64,000 nt of DNA, taken from Caballeronia sp. SBC1. GTDB taxonomy: Bacteria; Pseudomonadota; Gammaproteobacteria; Burkholderiales; Burkholderiaceae. A program made the position numbers and the translations under genes. The stretch is taken from the NCBI RefSeq assembly GCF_011493005.1, contig NZ_CP049158.1, positions 1,550,001 through 1,614,000 of the forward strand, read 5' to 3'. Below, one piece after another: positions 56,746 to 64,000 of this stretch. A model generated the notes under the pieces. That model was given only the letters and a program-made list of their open reading frames with translations, had not been told where the DNA came from and did not search any database. The stretch's first letter is position 1. Each line of letters begins with the position of its first letter.

Positions 56746-56976
56746 CTACTGTTCGCGATGTCCGTGTAGATGTTGACGATATGACAGATGGGTGACCCTG
56801 CCTTTTGCAACCTGTTCGTAACGGTCCTCGGAGCCAATATTCACGTCGGTATCATACGCGTCGACGCTGACGAACAGCCAAACGCCTCCCATCGGGCGGA
56901 CCCGCGGCAGTCGGTTAATCGCGTCCCGCACGTCAGGAGTGAAGTGCCCCGTATAGTCGCTCGGGCCGCCCGCCAT
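56746..56976 (-). pseudogene. Short coding-like fragment upstream of the lipoprotein
   Basis: About 76 residues beginning MAGGPSDYTGHFTPDVRDA with GC-biased third positions for most of its length, unlike its flanks. A TTG seven codons earlier is preceded by an in-frame stop, and the coding signal seems to continue upstream in another frame (MSSRTKDILSGSD), suggesting a frameshifted remnant or a tiny gene. It ends 29 bases before the lipoprotein gene. The rest of 56977-57318 shows no gene. Confidence 0.35.
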
Positions 56977-57318
56977 GAACGTGCTGGGGCAGGACAATCA
57001 CTCCCGGATAAGATATCTTTGGTTCTGCTACTCATTCCACCAACCGCGTGTAAACGCTTGAGGTCGGTGCGTGCACTTCGCTTACCCTGGCGTAAGGATT
57101 TCCTGATAGTCAAAAAGCGGCTATTCCGAGAGAAGTTTCAGCGCGTCCCGACTTAGCAACCCAGGCTCGCAAGGCTAGGATTGATACCTGGACCGTGAAG
57201 CAGGGAAGGACGTCTGCTGCATAGCGTGCCGATATTTCCGATGTCAGCTGAGCCTTGGCGATATCGAAGAACCGAGGACACCAGATATTAATCCGTGTGC
57301 CTGCCAAGGAATCCAACC

Positions 57319-57744
57319 ATGAAAACGTTGCGCTTTCTCACTCATCAGGAAATCTTTGATAGAGCCACACGTCACCTCTTTAGCCAAGGTCATACCGGGC
57401 TGCCGCCGCGTGGAGAAGGCGCCTGCCGCGGGTATTGTGGCGGATGCCCGGTTGGAAATTTCATCGCCCCGCGCGACCATATACCCGCCATGGATGGCAT
57501 TCCGGTTCTCTTCGTCAGTGCATCCGCGCCCGCGGCGCCCTCTTACATGGTCGTGGGCATCATGGCGCTCAAGCGGGCGCTGCTACGCTCGCAAATTAAC
57601 GTGTACGACCCATCGACTATCGAGTTGCTCGGTTATCTTCAGAACGTCCACGATGTCCTCGACAAACGCGAATGGCGCGACAGTCTGGCATCGGTTGCGC
57701 GGCAGTTTGGCCTTTGCGCCGACCTTCTCGAACATGCGGCATGA
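57319..57744 (+). CDS. Unknown protein, first of a tandem paralogue pair
   Basis: A 141-residue soluble protein. It has the pattern LTHQEIFDRATRHLFSQ, a Cys cluster (CRGYCGGCPVGNFI), a central loop, and a helical C-terminus (LLGYLQNVHDVLDKREWRD). The next gene shares this plan, so the two arose by duplication. AAGGA lies eight bases before the ATG. Proteins of this plan occur in phages and accessory regions as far as I recall, function unknown. Three Cys in the cluster could bind a metal. Confidence 0.75.
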   Translation: MKTLRFLTHQEIFDRATRHLFSQGHTGLPPRGEGACRGYCGGCPVGNFIAPRDHIPAMDGIPVLFVSASAPAAPSYMVVGIMALKRALLRSQINVYDPSTIELLGYLQNVHDVLDKREWRDSLASVARQFGLCADLLEHAA

Positions 57745-57753
57745 ATCGCGCCC

Positions 57754-58113
57754 ATGCTAAGCGCTAAAGAAATTTTTGAACGAGTGAGCGCCCATCTGCT
57801 AACCCAGCGCGCCGTCTCCGAAGACGAGAACGGATCGTGCCGGCTGCGCGGCAACGACGGCCGCAAGTGTGCGATCGGGTCGCTCATTCGCGATGACCTG
57901 TACTGCTTCGAGATTGAAGGCGCCGGCATTGCGTACTATCGGCATGCACGCGACGGCGCGCTTCTTCGGGCGCTGTATGCATCCAACGTCGACGTCTCCG
58001 ATAACCAAATTGTCGACCTGCTGACAGAACTCGAAGAACTACACGACAACGCCCACGTTGACGAGTGGCCGCAACTGCTCATAGCGCTCGGTCAGCGGCA
58101 TGCGGTGATCTGA
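57754..58113 (+). CDS. Unknown protein, second of a tandem paralogue pair
   Basis: A 119-residue protein that aligns with its upstream neighbour: LSAKEIFERVSAHLLTQ, a shorter Cys element (CRLRGNDGRKCAIGSLI), LLRALYASNVDVSDNQIVDLLTELEELHDNAHVDEW. It has Cys residues at only two of the three cluster positions and a shorter central loop. Nine bases separate it from the first gene, so they form one transcript. Function unknown. Confidence 0.75.
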   Translation: MLSAKEIFERVSAHLLTQRAVSEDENGSCRLRGNDGRKCAIGSLIRDDLYCFEIEGAGIAYYRHARDGALLRALYASNVDVSDNQIVDLLTELEELHDNAHVDEWPQLLIALGQRHAVI

Positions 58114-58189
58114 CGGCCTCAACTCGTCAGAGCGGTGGATCCGAGGTTGGGTAAAGCCGTGACCCACATGACAACAATACCGGCTGTTG

Positions 58190-59059
58190 TCAGTGCATCC
58201 AATATTCGTCTGGAATCCTGCGGTCCGCTTCGGAAAGATACGGGTTGTCGAGGCGGATAAGCTTCCTGCCTGCCAGGTTCGCTCGTTTCAACGGATTCTG
58301 GATATACGGATGAGAGTTGAACAACTTCATATACGAGCCGTCGCGATACGCCGCGGCGAATCCTTTCTCTATTGTCGCGGCGAGTTCCTTCTGGCCCCGC
58401 GCAACATAGAACAGAAAATCCGATCGATATAACAGCAACAACCTGTTCTCGACCACAAGGTCCGGCACTACCTGCTCGCGCGCATCAAGTTCGGCAAACG
58501 CTTCGATAACGCCGCGAGGGAAGTAGTCAACCCGTCCGCCCTGCGTCATCGTGAAAAGCGTTTCGTAGGTCGAGGTTTGCACGTTCAAGCCGGCGCGTCT
58601 CATGATTTCGGTATCGATCCACCCGAGTCCCTGCCCGGCGGTCAGCGCTTTCAGGTCATCCAGGCTGTTGATCCTGTCGAAATCCGGTTGCCGGTCCTTT
58701 CTTATGATGAACACCCGATAGCCGATCAAGCCCCGATGAATCGGAATGTGGACAACATTCAACCCGCGCTCGGCCTGCGCGTCCATGCTTGTCCAGTGCA
58801 GGTTGATCGTGTCATCGTTTGCAAGCTCGGCAAGCGCCCGGCCTCGCTCCATGACGACTTTCGCTTGTCGGATCGTGTAGTCGGCATTGGCCGCCTTCAT
58901 CGCGAGATCAAGGACCGCCAGCGCAAAGGGGGCATGCACGTCCCCACCGGGTCGAATTTGCGGGTAAACGATATCGAAATGCTTCACCTGCGCGGCACGC
59001 GCGTTGAGCGCCATACCCGCAGCACTGAAAGCCGCCAATAGGAAGCGCCTGCGATGCAT
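58190..59059 (-). CDS. Orphan periplasmic solute-binding protein (family 3-like)
   Basis: A 289-residue exported protein. The signal HRRRFLLAAFSAAG is twin-arginine-like. The fold is that of a periplasmic binding protein: FDIVYPQIRPGGDVH opens lobe one, GLIGYRVFIIRKDRQPDFDRI and LTAGQGLGWIDTEIMRRAG mark the crossing region, and GRVDYFPRGVIEAFAEL the end of lobe two. No ABC partners are nearby, so it may act as a sensor or enzyme-like protein rather than in transport. Confidence 0.78.
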   Translation of the reverse strand: MHRRRFLLAAFSAAGMALNARAAQVKHFDIVYPQIRPGGDVHAPFALAVLDLAMKAANADYTIRQAKVVMERGRALAELANDDTINLHWTSMDAQAERGLNVVHIPIHRGLIGYRVFIIRKDRQPDFDRINSLDDLKALTAGQGLGWIDTEIMRRAGLNVQTSTYETLFTMTQGGRVDYFPRGVIEAFAELDAREQVVPDLVVENRLLLLYRSDFLFYVARGQKELAATIEKGFAAAYRDGSYMKLFNSHPYIQNPLKRANLAGRKLIRLDNPYLSEADRRIPDEYWMH

Positions 59060-59427
59060 AGATGGATTGCCGGTTGACACTGGGATCACGCAGAGTTTTC
59101 GCTAGCCTGAACTCGAGCGGACGTTCATTGTGTCATACCATGTTTTTTGATCACCGGACAGGCACCTATAGCAGTTTCGACATACTTATCAAATGACCAA
59201 AGCGAACCGGGATAGTCGATGAGCGTATCTGTCGCGCCTTTATTTGAGTCAGGGTTAAGACATTTCAGTCCGAAGAGCTCCTGATGATATCGTCGAGCGA
59301 TACCAATTATTTTGTTTTACTAACTAAATCAGAAATAAATCGTGTGATCTCCGTGCGCTCAAGGTGCGATCGCGAGCTTTACCAATTCGACTTTCTCATT
59401 CGAACGCGATCGCTATAGAAGCACCGA
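59060..59427. other. Intergenic stretch without a gene, AT-rich
   Basis: Lower GC than the neighbours and no usable frame. It holds two GCGATCGC octamers in inverted flanks near 59366 and 59406; nothing else was seen. Confidence 0.5.
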
Positions 59428-59463
59428 AAAGGCGTCCGTGTTATTTCACGCACTGACGCCTTT
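59428..59463 (-). terminator. Rho-independent terminator after cysteine desulfurase
   Basis: Read on the minus strand, AAAGGCGTC and GACGCCTTT form a perfect 9-base stem, with a small inner CGTG/CACG pairing, followed by TTTTC. It lies 20 bases past the stop codon. Confidence 0.8.
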
Positions 59464-59482
59464 CACTTAGACAATACAGACC

Positions 59483-60634
59483 TTACTGCACCACGAGGCA
59501 TTGGTCGACTACCTGCCGAATGCAGGTAATGGCTCGATCCACGTCCTGCTCCGCGGTAAAGCGCCCAAGGCTTATGCGTATTGTCCGGGCCGCTGCTTGC
59601 TCATCAAGTCCAATCGCACTCAATACGTGCGAGACCGAGCTAGAGGCCGAACTGCAAGCAGACGTGGAAGAGATGGCAAGATCCGCGGCGAGCATGAACG
59701 GAAAAAACCCCGCGCGGTCAACTCTCAAGCTAAGCGTATGGGGAAGGTGTACGCCGTCGCGCACATTTTTCTTAACACCATCGATCGAGAGGATCCCGTC
59801 CAGCAGCCGTTCGCTGAGCGCGGCGATTCTCGCTGTATCGGCGTCCATTTCCGCCCTGGCGATTGCGCAGGCCGTGCCCATGCCCACGATCTGATGGGTA
59901 GCCAGAGTCCCTGAGCGCAGGCCTCTTTCATGCCCTCCCCCGTGCATCTGCGGTGCAAGCCGAGTGGCCGCTTCGCGAGCGACGTACAGTGCCCCGATGC
60001 CCTTCGGTCCATAGACCTTGTGGGCGGACATCGACATGAAATCAATCCCCAGAGCCTTGACGTCGATTGGTGTCTTGCCAAGCGCTTGAGCCGCGTCCAC
60101 GTGCAACAATGCACCCGCGGCATGAACGATGGGCGCGATCGCCGCGATGTCGGTGACTGTTCCGATTTCGTTGTTGACCAGCATGAGCGAGACTATGCCC
60201 GTGTCTGGCCTTAGTGCTGCGCGAACCGCAGCGGCCGTGATGGCGCAGCTTTCATCGGGCGCGACATAAGTAACTGAAAATCCACGCTGTTCCAGGCTGG
60301 CGGTCGTATCCAGGATGGCCTTGTGTTCAATCCGGCTAGTAACAATATGCGGCAACGTTCCGCTTACTTCAACAAATCCCTTCAGCGCGAGGTTGTTCGA
60401 CTCCGTCGCTCCGGAAGTCCATATGATCTCGTCGGCGTGCGCGCCAATGAGCGAGGCAACTTGCTCACGCGCTTTCTCTACCATGCCTCGTGCCCGCGTA
60501 CCGGCGGCGTGCGAGTTCGACGCCGGATTGCCAAACACCCCGTCTATTCCCAGGCAATTGACCATTGCAGTGATGACACGTGGATCCGCAGGAGTGGTCG
60601 CCGCGTAGTCGAAGTAATGGAGGTCAGCGCTCAT
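59483..60634 (-). CDS. Cysteine desulfurase (IscS/NifS family)
   Basis: A 383-residue PLP enzyme that takes sulfur from cysteine for cofactor synthesis. The PLP-binding Lys lies in MSMSAHKVYGPKG, the His in SRIEHKAILDT, and the active-site Cys in SSTSACSSASSSVSH. This Cys loop is close to the SSGSAC of IscS. No Fe-S scaffold or tRNA-thiolation gene is adjacent, so the role is open. No good ribosome-binding site is seen before MSADLHYFDYAATTP. Confidence 0.9.
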   Translation of the reverse strand: MSADLHYFDYAATTPADPRVITAMVNCLGIDGVFGNPASNSHAAGTRARGMVEKAREQVASLIGAHADEIIWTSGATESNNLALKGFVEVSGTLPHIVTSRIEHKAILDTTASLEQRGFSVTYVAPDESCAITAAAVRAALRPDTGIVSLMLVNNEIGTVTDIAAIAPIVHAAGALLHVDAAQALGKTPIDVKALGIDFMSMSAHKVYGPKGIGALYVAREAATRLAPQMHGGGHERGLRSGTLATHQIVGMGTACAIARAEMDADTARIAALSERLLDGILSIDGVKKNVRDGVHLPHTLSLRVDRAGFFPFMLAADLAISSTSACSSASSSVSHVLSAIGLDEQAAARTIRISLGRFTAEQDVDRAITCIRQVVDQCLVVQ

Positions 60635-60976
60635 CGTTATTCAAGTTTTGGAGGAGCGCCAATTTTAAAGTTAAGACCTGAAAATAATTTCCCAAAGATT
60701 TCCCTGATTTTCCCGACACGTAGAACGAGATCGGAGAAATAGTCGATATGTTAGATTTTTATTCTACGTCCTGTTCGAGCCGCACGCGTCCGCCGGCTGC
60801 TAAGCCGCGGCCCATCCCCTTGCTCACGCACCAGGCAGTGGCGGGGCAATGTCTCGCGAAACGACCAGCCTGAATCACCTAGTACATGAAGTTCGGGCGC
60901 CTTGATGGCAAGCATTTGAAGCCGCTTGAACAGGCCCTTCGCGTGCAACCATGGCCGCAGCATTGCTGCCTCCGAA
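60635..60976. other. Intergenic stretch, no convincing gene
   Basis: The first 130 bases are AT-rich, probably the promoter of the desulfurase gene. Further on a minus-strand frame (60751-61020) has mixed codon use and no recognisable protein; it may be a remnant. Confidence 0.4.
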
Positions 60977-61966
60977 CTAAAGATCCAGCACCAGCTCCCG
61001 GCTTGACGCCCGCGATACACAACAAGTCAGATACTCTCGCTTCTCGTCGTCGCCGAGAATGCAGTCGTTGTGTTCCACCTCGCCCGATAAATACCGCACC
61101 TTGCAAGTGCCGCACAATCCGGCCCTGCACGAGGTTTCAATCGCCACGCCCGCCTCTTCCAACGCATCGGCAATGCTCTGGTCGCCTGACACCGGTATTT
61201 GCTGCCCGGTGCTGGAAATCTTCACGATGAACTCGCCCACAGCCGCCGCAACGGTTTCGCTCACGGCCCGCTCTGGCGCCTTGAAATGTTCAAAATGAAC
61301 CGTTCCGGGCTGCCAGTGCCCAGTCGCAGCAGCGCACGCTTTCATGAACCCGCCGGGGCCGCAATAATAGACGTGCACGCCGGGGGCGGTCTCGCTCAAC
61401 AAGCGCTTTAGATCCAGCCCCTTCGACGGATCACCATTATCGAAGTGAAATTTCAGCTTGCCGCTTGCATGCAGCGGCGCAAGCTCGGCCGCGAATGCCG
61501 TGCAGCTTTCATCCTTCGCGCAGTAGTGCATCTCATAGTCGATGCCCAGGTCTTCAAGCCGATGCGCCATCGATTTCAACGGCGTCACGCCAATACCGCC
61601 AGCTAACAAAATGACCTTGCTGGCATCGGCGGCAAGTTCGAAGTTATTGCGCGGATAACTGATGCGCACCTTGTCCTGCACGCGCAATCCGTCGTGCAAT
61701 GCTTTCGAGCCGCCCCTGCCCGTTTCGTCGCGCAATACCCCGATCACATAGCGATGCCGTTCATTTGGCGAATTGCTTAGCGAGTATTGACGGACCAAGC
61801 CATCGTTCAAATAGACGTCGATATGCGCGCCCGCAGTGAACGCGGGCAACACTTTGCCCGATGGATCAACGAACTCGTAGGAGTTAATGCCCCTGCCTTC
61901 AAAGCGGATCTGACGCACCATCAGCTCAAGGGTGCGGGCGTCCGCCGGACTGTCTGAACTTGCCAT
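60977..61966 (-). CDS. Oxidoreductase of Rieske oxygenase system (FNR + [2Fe-2S] type)
   Basis: A 329-residue reductase. The N-terminal FAD/FMN domain shows RQYSLSNSP, the NAD domain ILLAGGIGVTPLKSM, and the C-terminal plant-type ferredoxin domain has Cys in ETSCRAGLCGTCKVRY and LTCCVSRA. The order matches phthalate and vanillate O-demethylase reductases. Start at MASSDSP, six bases after AAGGA. It follows the oxygenase gene on the same strand by 83 bases and should supply its electrons. Confidence 0.92.
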   Translation of the reverse strand: MASSDSPADARTLELMVRQIRFEGRGINSYEFVDPSGKVLPAFTAGAHIDVYLNDGLVRQYSLSNSPNERHRYVIGVLRDETGRGGSKALHDGLRVQDKVRISYPRNNFELAADASKVILLAGGIGVTPLKSMAHRLEDLGIDYEMHYCAKDESCTAFAAELAPLHASGKLKFHFDNGDPSKGLDLKRLLSETAPGVHVYYCGPGGFMKACAAATGHWQPGTVHFEHFKAPERAVSETVAAAVGEFIVKISSTGQQIPVSGDQSIADALEEAGVAIETSCRAGLCGTCKVRYLSGEVEHNDCILGDDEKREYLTCCVSRASSRELVLDL

Positions 61967-62049
61967 AGCATTTCCTTGCACGACCTGGTTGCAGGCCTCT
62001 ATAGGGGCCGGGCAACATGTGTGTTGCCCTTACCCTTGTGATGATCCGC

Positions 62050-63591
62050 TCAGCTCTTGACCGACGCCTCGAGCGCATCGAACTTTTCTCGCACAAACAC
62101 GGCCCGCTCCTCGCCCTTCAGCGTCTCGCTTTCCGTCAGAATCGCGACGATGCGCTTCGTCACATTGCGGCGGTTCGCCACCTCCTGTTCGACAGTCTCG
62201 CCTTCCGGGATATCGAACACATTGCCAGAGCAATAACTATTCGGCGCGCCCGCGTTGGCACGGAACCATTGAGCAAAGTTATCCGCCGACGCCGCCGGGT
62301 TCGTACCGCGTACCGCATCACGCAGCATCTTGCGGAACAGGAACAAGCCGGCGTCGAACTTCGTCGGATTCTCTAGCGCATGCACAGCGATCGGCCGCTG
62401 ACTGATGATGGCTTCGTAATCGCCCGGCGCGTATTGAGCGTCCTTGTAGTTCTCCCGCTCGCGATGGTTCGGCGGGATGGGCGGCAAGTCCTCCAGCTTG
62501 TATTTTCCGAAGCGCTCGGGACGACGCATGGCCACTTGTCCTTCAAGGAAGTCGATCGACTCGTACCCCACCAGCGATTTATCGCAGATGCCGCGCGTAT
62601 CAATGCCCGGCCCCATCACGCGCCAGCCGATCATCTTGCTGTTTTCATCGTCAACAGGAACGGTCCAGCGAATGATGTGGAAGCGGCTGAACAGCTTCTT
62701 CTTCGAACCGTCTTCCGAGGTATAAGCGTGCAGGCTCAGATTAGGCAGGACCTGATGCTGGACGCGCACGAACAGCCTGTCTTTATCGACCCGACGCGCC
62801 CCCGCGCAGGCGAGACTGCGCCCTTGCTGCACGGGCACGAAATGCATGTCGGGTGCGACCTCCATGGACTTCGCGCCGACTTCGTCGAACGTCGTGCCCT
62901 GGTACTTGCCGTTCACCACGTTCTTGCCTGCGTGAAGCGCGGTCGGATGGTAATTATCCGCGGCGTTGTCCTGGACTTGCAGCCAGTTGCAATGCTGGAA
63001 GTTGCTGTACGCCACGAGTTCATCACCGGGCGCGACGGTAAAGTCTCCCTCCCATTCCGGGAACGGCGGCTCCTTGTCGGGTGGCCCCATGTAAGCAAAC
63101 ACCAGGCCGTTACGCTCGACGGCCTTGTACGCGCCCTGCTGGATCGAACACGCGTATTTCTCGGCTTCCTTTTCTTCGCCATTTGGAAACGGCACGTGAA
63201 GGCAGGTACCGTCCACATCAAAAACCATACCGTGATAGCAGCACTTGATGCCGTGCTCCTGGATCGCACCATATTCCAGCGATGCCCCGCGATGAACGCA
63301 ATGCGCATGCAGCACGCCCACACGACCGCTGCCGTCGCGAAACGCGACCAGCTCTTCACACAGGATCTTCAGGTAACGCGGGGTATCGGTGAGTTCGATC
63401 GACATGCATACGGGATGCCAGAACGCCCGCATGTATTCACCCATCGGCGTGCCAGGACCTGTCTCGGTCAATTCCGGATCGTGACCCGGAACCTTGTTGG
63501 TGTAATAACCGCCAAACGGCACAAGTTTCTTCTGTACCACGCCGCCACCGCCGCTTTTCTGACCTTCTGCTTTGTCTGACTTGATGTTCAT
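62050..63591 (-). CDS. Rieske nonheme iron oxygenase, alpha subunit
   Basis: A 513-residue ring-hydroxylating or demethylating oxygenase. The Rieske cluster ligands are Cys98-x-His100 and Cys117-x2-His120 (HAHCVHRGAS, KCCYHG). The mononuclear iron ligands lie in DNAADNYHPTALHAG. It is longer than phthalate dioxygenase (about 440), with a polar N-terminal stretch of about 20 residues. The substrate is unknown; aromatic acids or ethers are plausible. It is divergent from a GntR regulator. Confidence 0.93.
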   Translation of the reverse strand: MNIKSDKAEGQKSGGGGVVQKKLVPFGGYYTNKVPGHDPELTETGPGTPMGEYMRAFWHPVCMSIELTDTPRYLKILCEELVAFRDGSGRVGVLHAHCVHRGASLEYGAIQEHGIKCCYHGMVFDVDGTCLHVPFPNGEEKEAEKYACSIQQGAYKAVERNGLVFAYMGPPDKEPPFPEWEGDFTVAPGDELVAYSNFQHCNWLQVQDNAADNYHPTALHAGKNVVNGKYQGTTFDEVGAKSMEVAPDMHFVPVQQGRSLACAGARRVDKDRLFVRVQHQVLPNLSLHAYTSEDGSKKKLFSRFHIIRWTVPVDDENSKMIGWRVMGPGIDTRGICDKSLVGYESIDFLEGQVAMRRPERFGKYKLEDLPPIPPNHRERENYKDAQYAPGDYEAIISQRPIAVHALENPTKFDAGLFLFRKMLRDAVRGTNPAASADNFAQWFRANAGAPNSYCSGNVFDIPEGETVEQEVANRRNVTKRIVAILTESETLKGEERAVFVREKFDALEASVKS

Positions 63592-63681
63592 GGGGATCCT
63601 CTGCTGGGTTTATCCATCGTGCGGAGCCGGGTTGTCGTCCGCCTCTCTTATCTTCATGCTTTAGATTCTGAACTCCGAACT

Positions 63682-63691
63682 CTGTATACAA
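63682..63691. promoter_or_regulatory. Possible GntR (FCD) operator
   Basis: CTGTATACAA contains the 8-base palindrome TGTATACA, which resembles the TnGTATACnA-type sites of FCD regulators. It lies 91 bases before the oxygenase start and 145 before the GntR start. Confidence 0.45.
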
Positions 63692-63835
63692 AGATACGAT
63701 TCGAAGTACCGCGCTGTCTCTACAGGTAAACGCTTGGTGCCCTCCGTTTCACGCTATCCGGTCAATCCGTTTGACGCTGTCCAGCGCCAGCCTGTAACCT
63801 GTTGAACTCAGTATCCAAACTTACCGAGAGCCATC

Positions 63836-64000
63836 ATGGTCGCCAAACTTCTGAAGCTTCAGGCCCGTACAGACTATGTTGATGAAGTCTATAAAGTGCT
63901 GCTCGACGCCATCAGCGAAGGATCGCTCGCACCGGGAACCCGTATCACGCAGGAAGAAATTGCCGACCAGCTTGCTGTGTCCCGGTCGCCCGTTTTGCAG
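63836..64000 (+). CDS. GntR family regulator, 3' end cut by window
   Basis: The first 55 residues are visible. They read as the start of a winged helix-turn-helix: YKVLLDAISEGSLAPGTRI, then TQEEIADQLAVSRSPVLQ, the typical GntR/FadR recognition sequence. The C-terminal effector domain is outside the window. It is divergent from the Rieske oxygenase gene, which it probably controls. Confidence 0.88.
   Translation, partial: MVAKLLKLQARTDYVDEVYKVLLDAISEGSLAPGTRITQEEIADQLAVSRSPVLQ

Noticed and set aside
59366..59413. Two GCGATCGC octamers as a possible attachment site
   Set aside because: Octamers this GC-rich are frequent by chance, and no integrase or element boundary is nearby.
60751..61020. 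An 89-codon minus-strand frame between the reductase and desulfurase genes
   Set aside because: It overlaps the end of the reductase gene, has mixed codon use and no recognisable domain.
62380..63579. A 399-codon open frame on the + strand
   Set aside because: It mirrors the Rieske oxygenase gene and has no recognisable protein features.

Overview
The window is a high-GC, gene-dense Gram-negative chromosome segment that fits a Burkholderiaceae member of the Burkholderia/Paraburkholderia/Caballeronia type. The signs are a 16-strand general porin ending in Phe, an OprB-like carbohydrate porin, paired short chromate transporters, many LysR, MarR and GntR regulators, an FNR protein, a Fur box and small acidic proteins of a kind I associate with Burkholderia. 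No rRNA, tRNA, CRISPR array or intact insertion sequence was recognised.

Layout, left to right. 1-5 kb: end of an MFS anion symporter gene, a porin, and a LysR regulator divergent from a short-chain dehydrogenase. 5-10.5 kb: folE, a serine acetyltransferase, and small stress-type or hypothetical proteins. 10.4-14.1 kb: sugar-acid catabolism genes (SMP-30 lactonase, aldehyde dehydrogenase, hydroxypyruvate isomerase). 14.3-17.5 kb: a CGHC thioredoxin, a split chromate transporter, panE-like reductase and a possible GIY-YIG protein. 17.9-21.2 kb: gnd with its terminator, then a compact two-gene module made of a DUF4365/PD-(D/E)XK-like protein and an unknown 380-residue partner. This is the best candidate here for an undescribed, defence-like system.

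21.3-26.9 kb: a LacI-controlled sugar ABC operon (regulator, ATPase, permease, binding protein, TIM-barrel isomerase) with a clear operator. 27-31.6 kb: a methyltransferase, then an exported MsrB and a DipZ-type membrane thiol reductase that together look like a periplasmic methionine-repair pair, followed by an 0.8-kb repeat-rich gap. 31.9-34.4 kb: thiolase, SDR and a MarR regulator whose operator recurs in front of the SDR. 34.4-42.5 kb: a six-gene operon (OprB porin, beta-propeller, Dyp peroxidase, Fbp-type ferric ABC transporter) behind an excellent Fur box, an iron-uptake assembly with an unusual composition.

43-49.2 kb: amino-acid binding proteins, a LysR regulator, a methionine-type aminotransferase and a drug exporter. 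49.3-52 kb: a MazEF-type toxin-antitoxin pair with spaced direct repeats, and a second drug exporter. 51.9-54.8 kb: universal stress protein, an oxygen-sensing FNR with its own FNR box, and an EgtB-like enzyme. 54.8-60.7 kb: a looser accessory stretch with a serine hydrolase lipoprotein, a Cys/His lipoprotein, a tandem pair of unknown paralogues, an orphan binding protein and a solitary cysteine desulfurase. 60.9-64 kb: a Rieske oxygenase with its reductase, divergent from a GntR regulator cut by the window end.

Functions were assigned by reading motifs only; no database search was possible.
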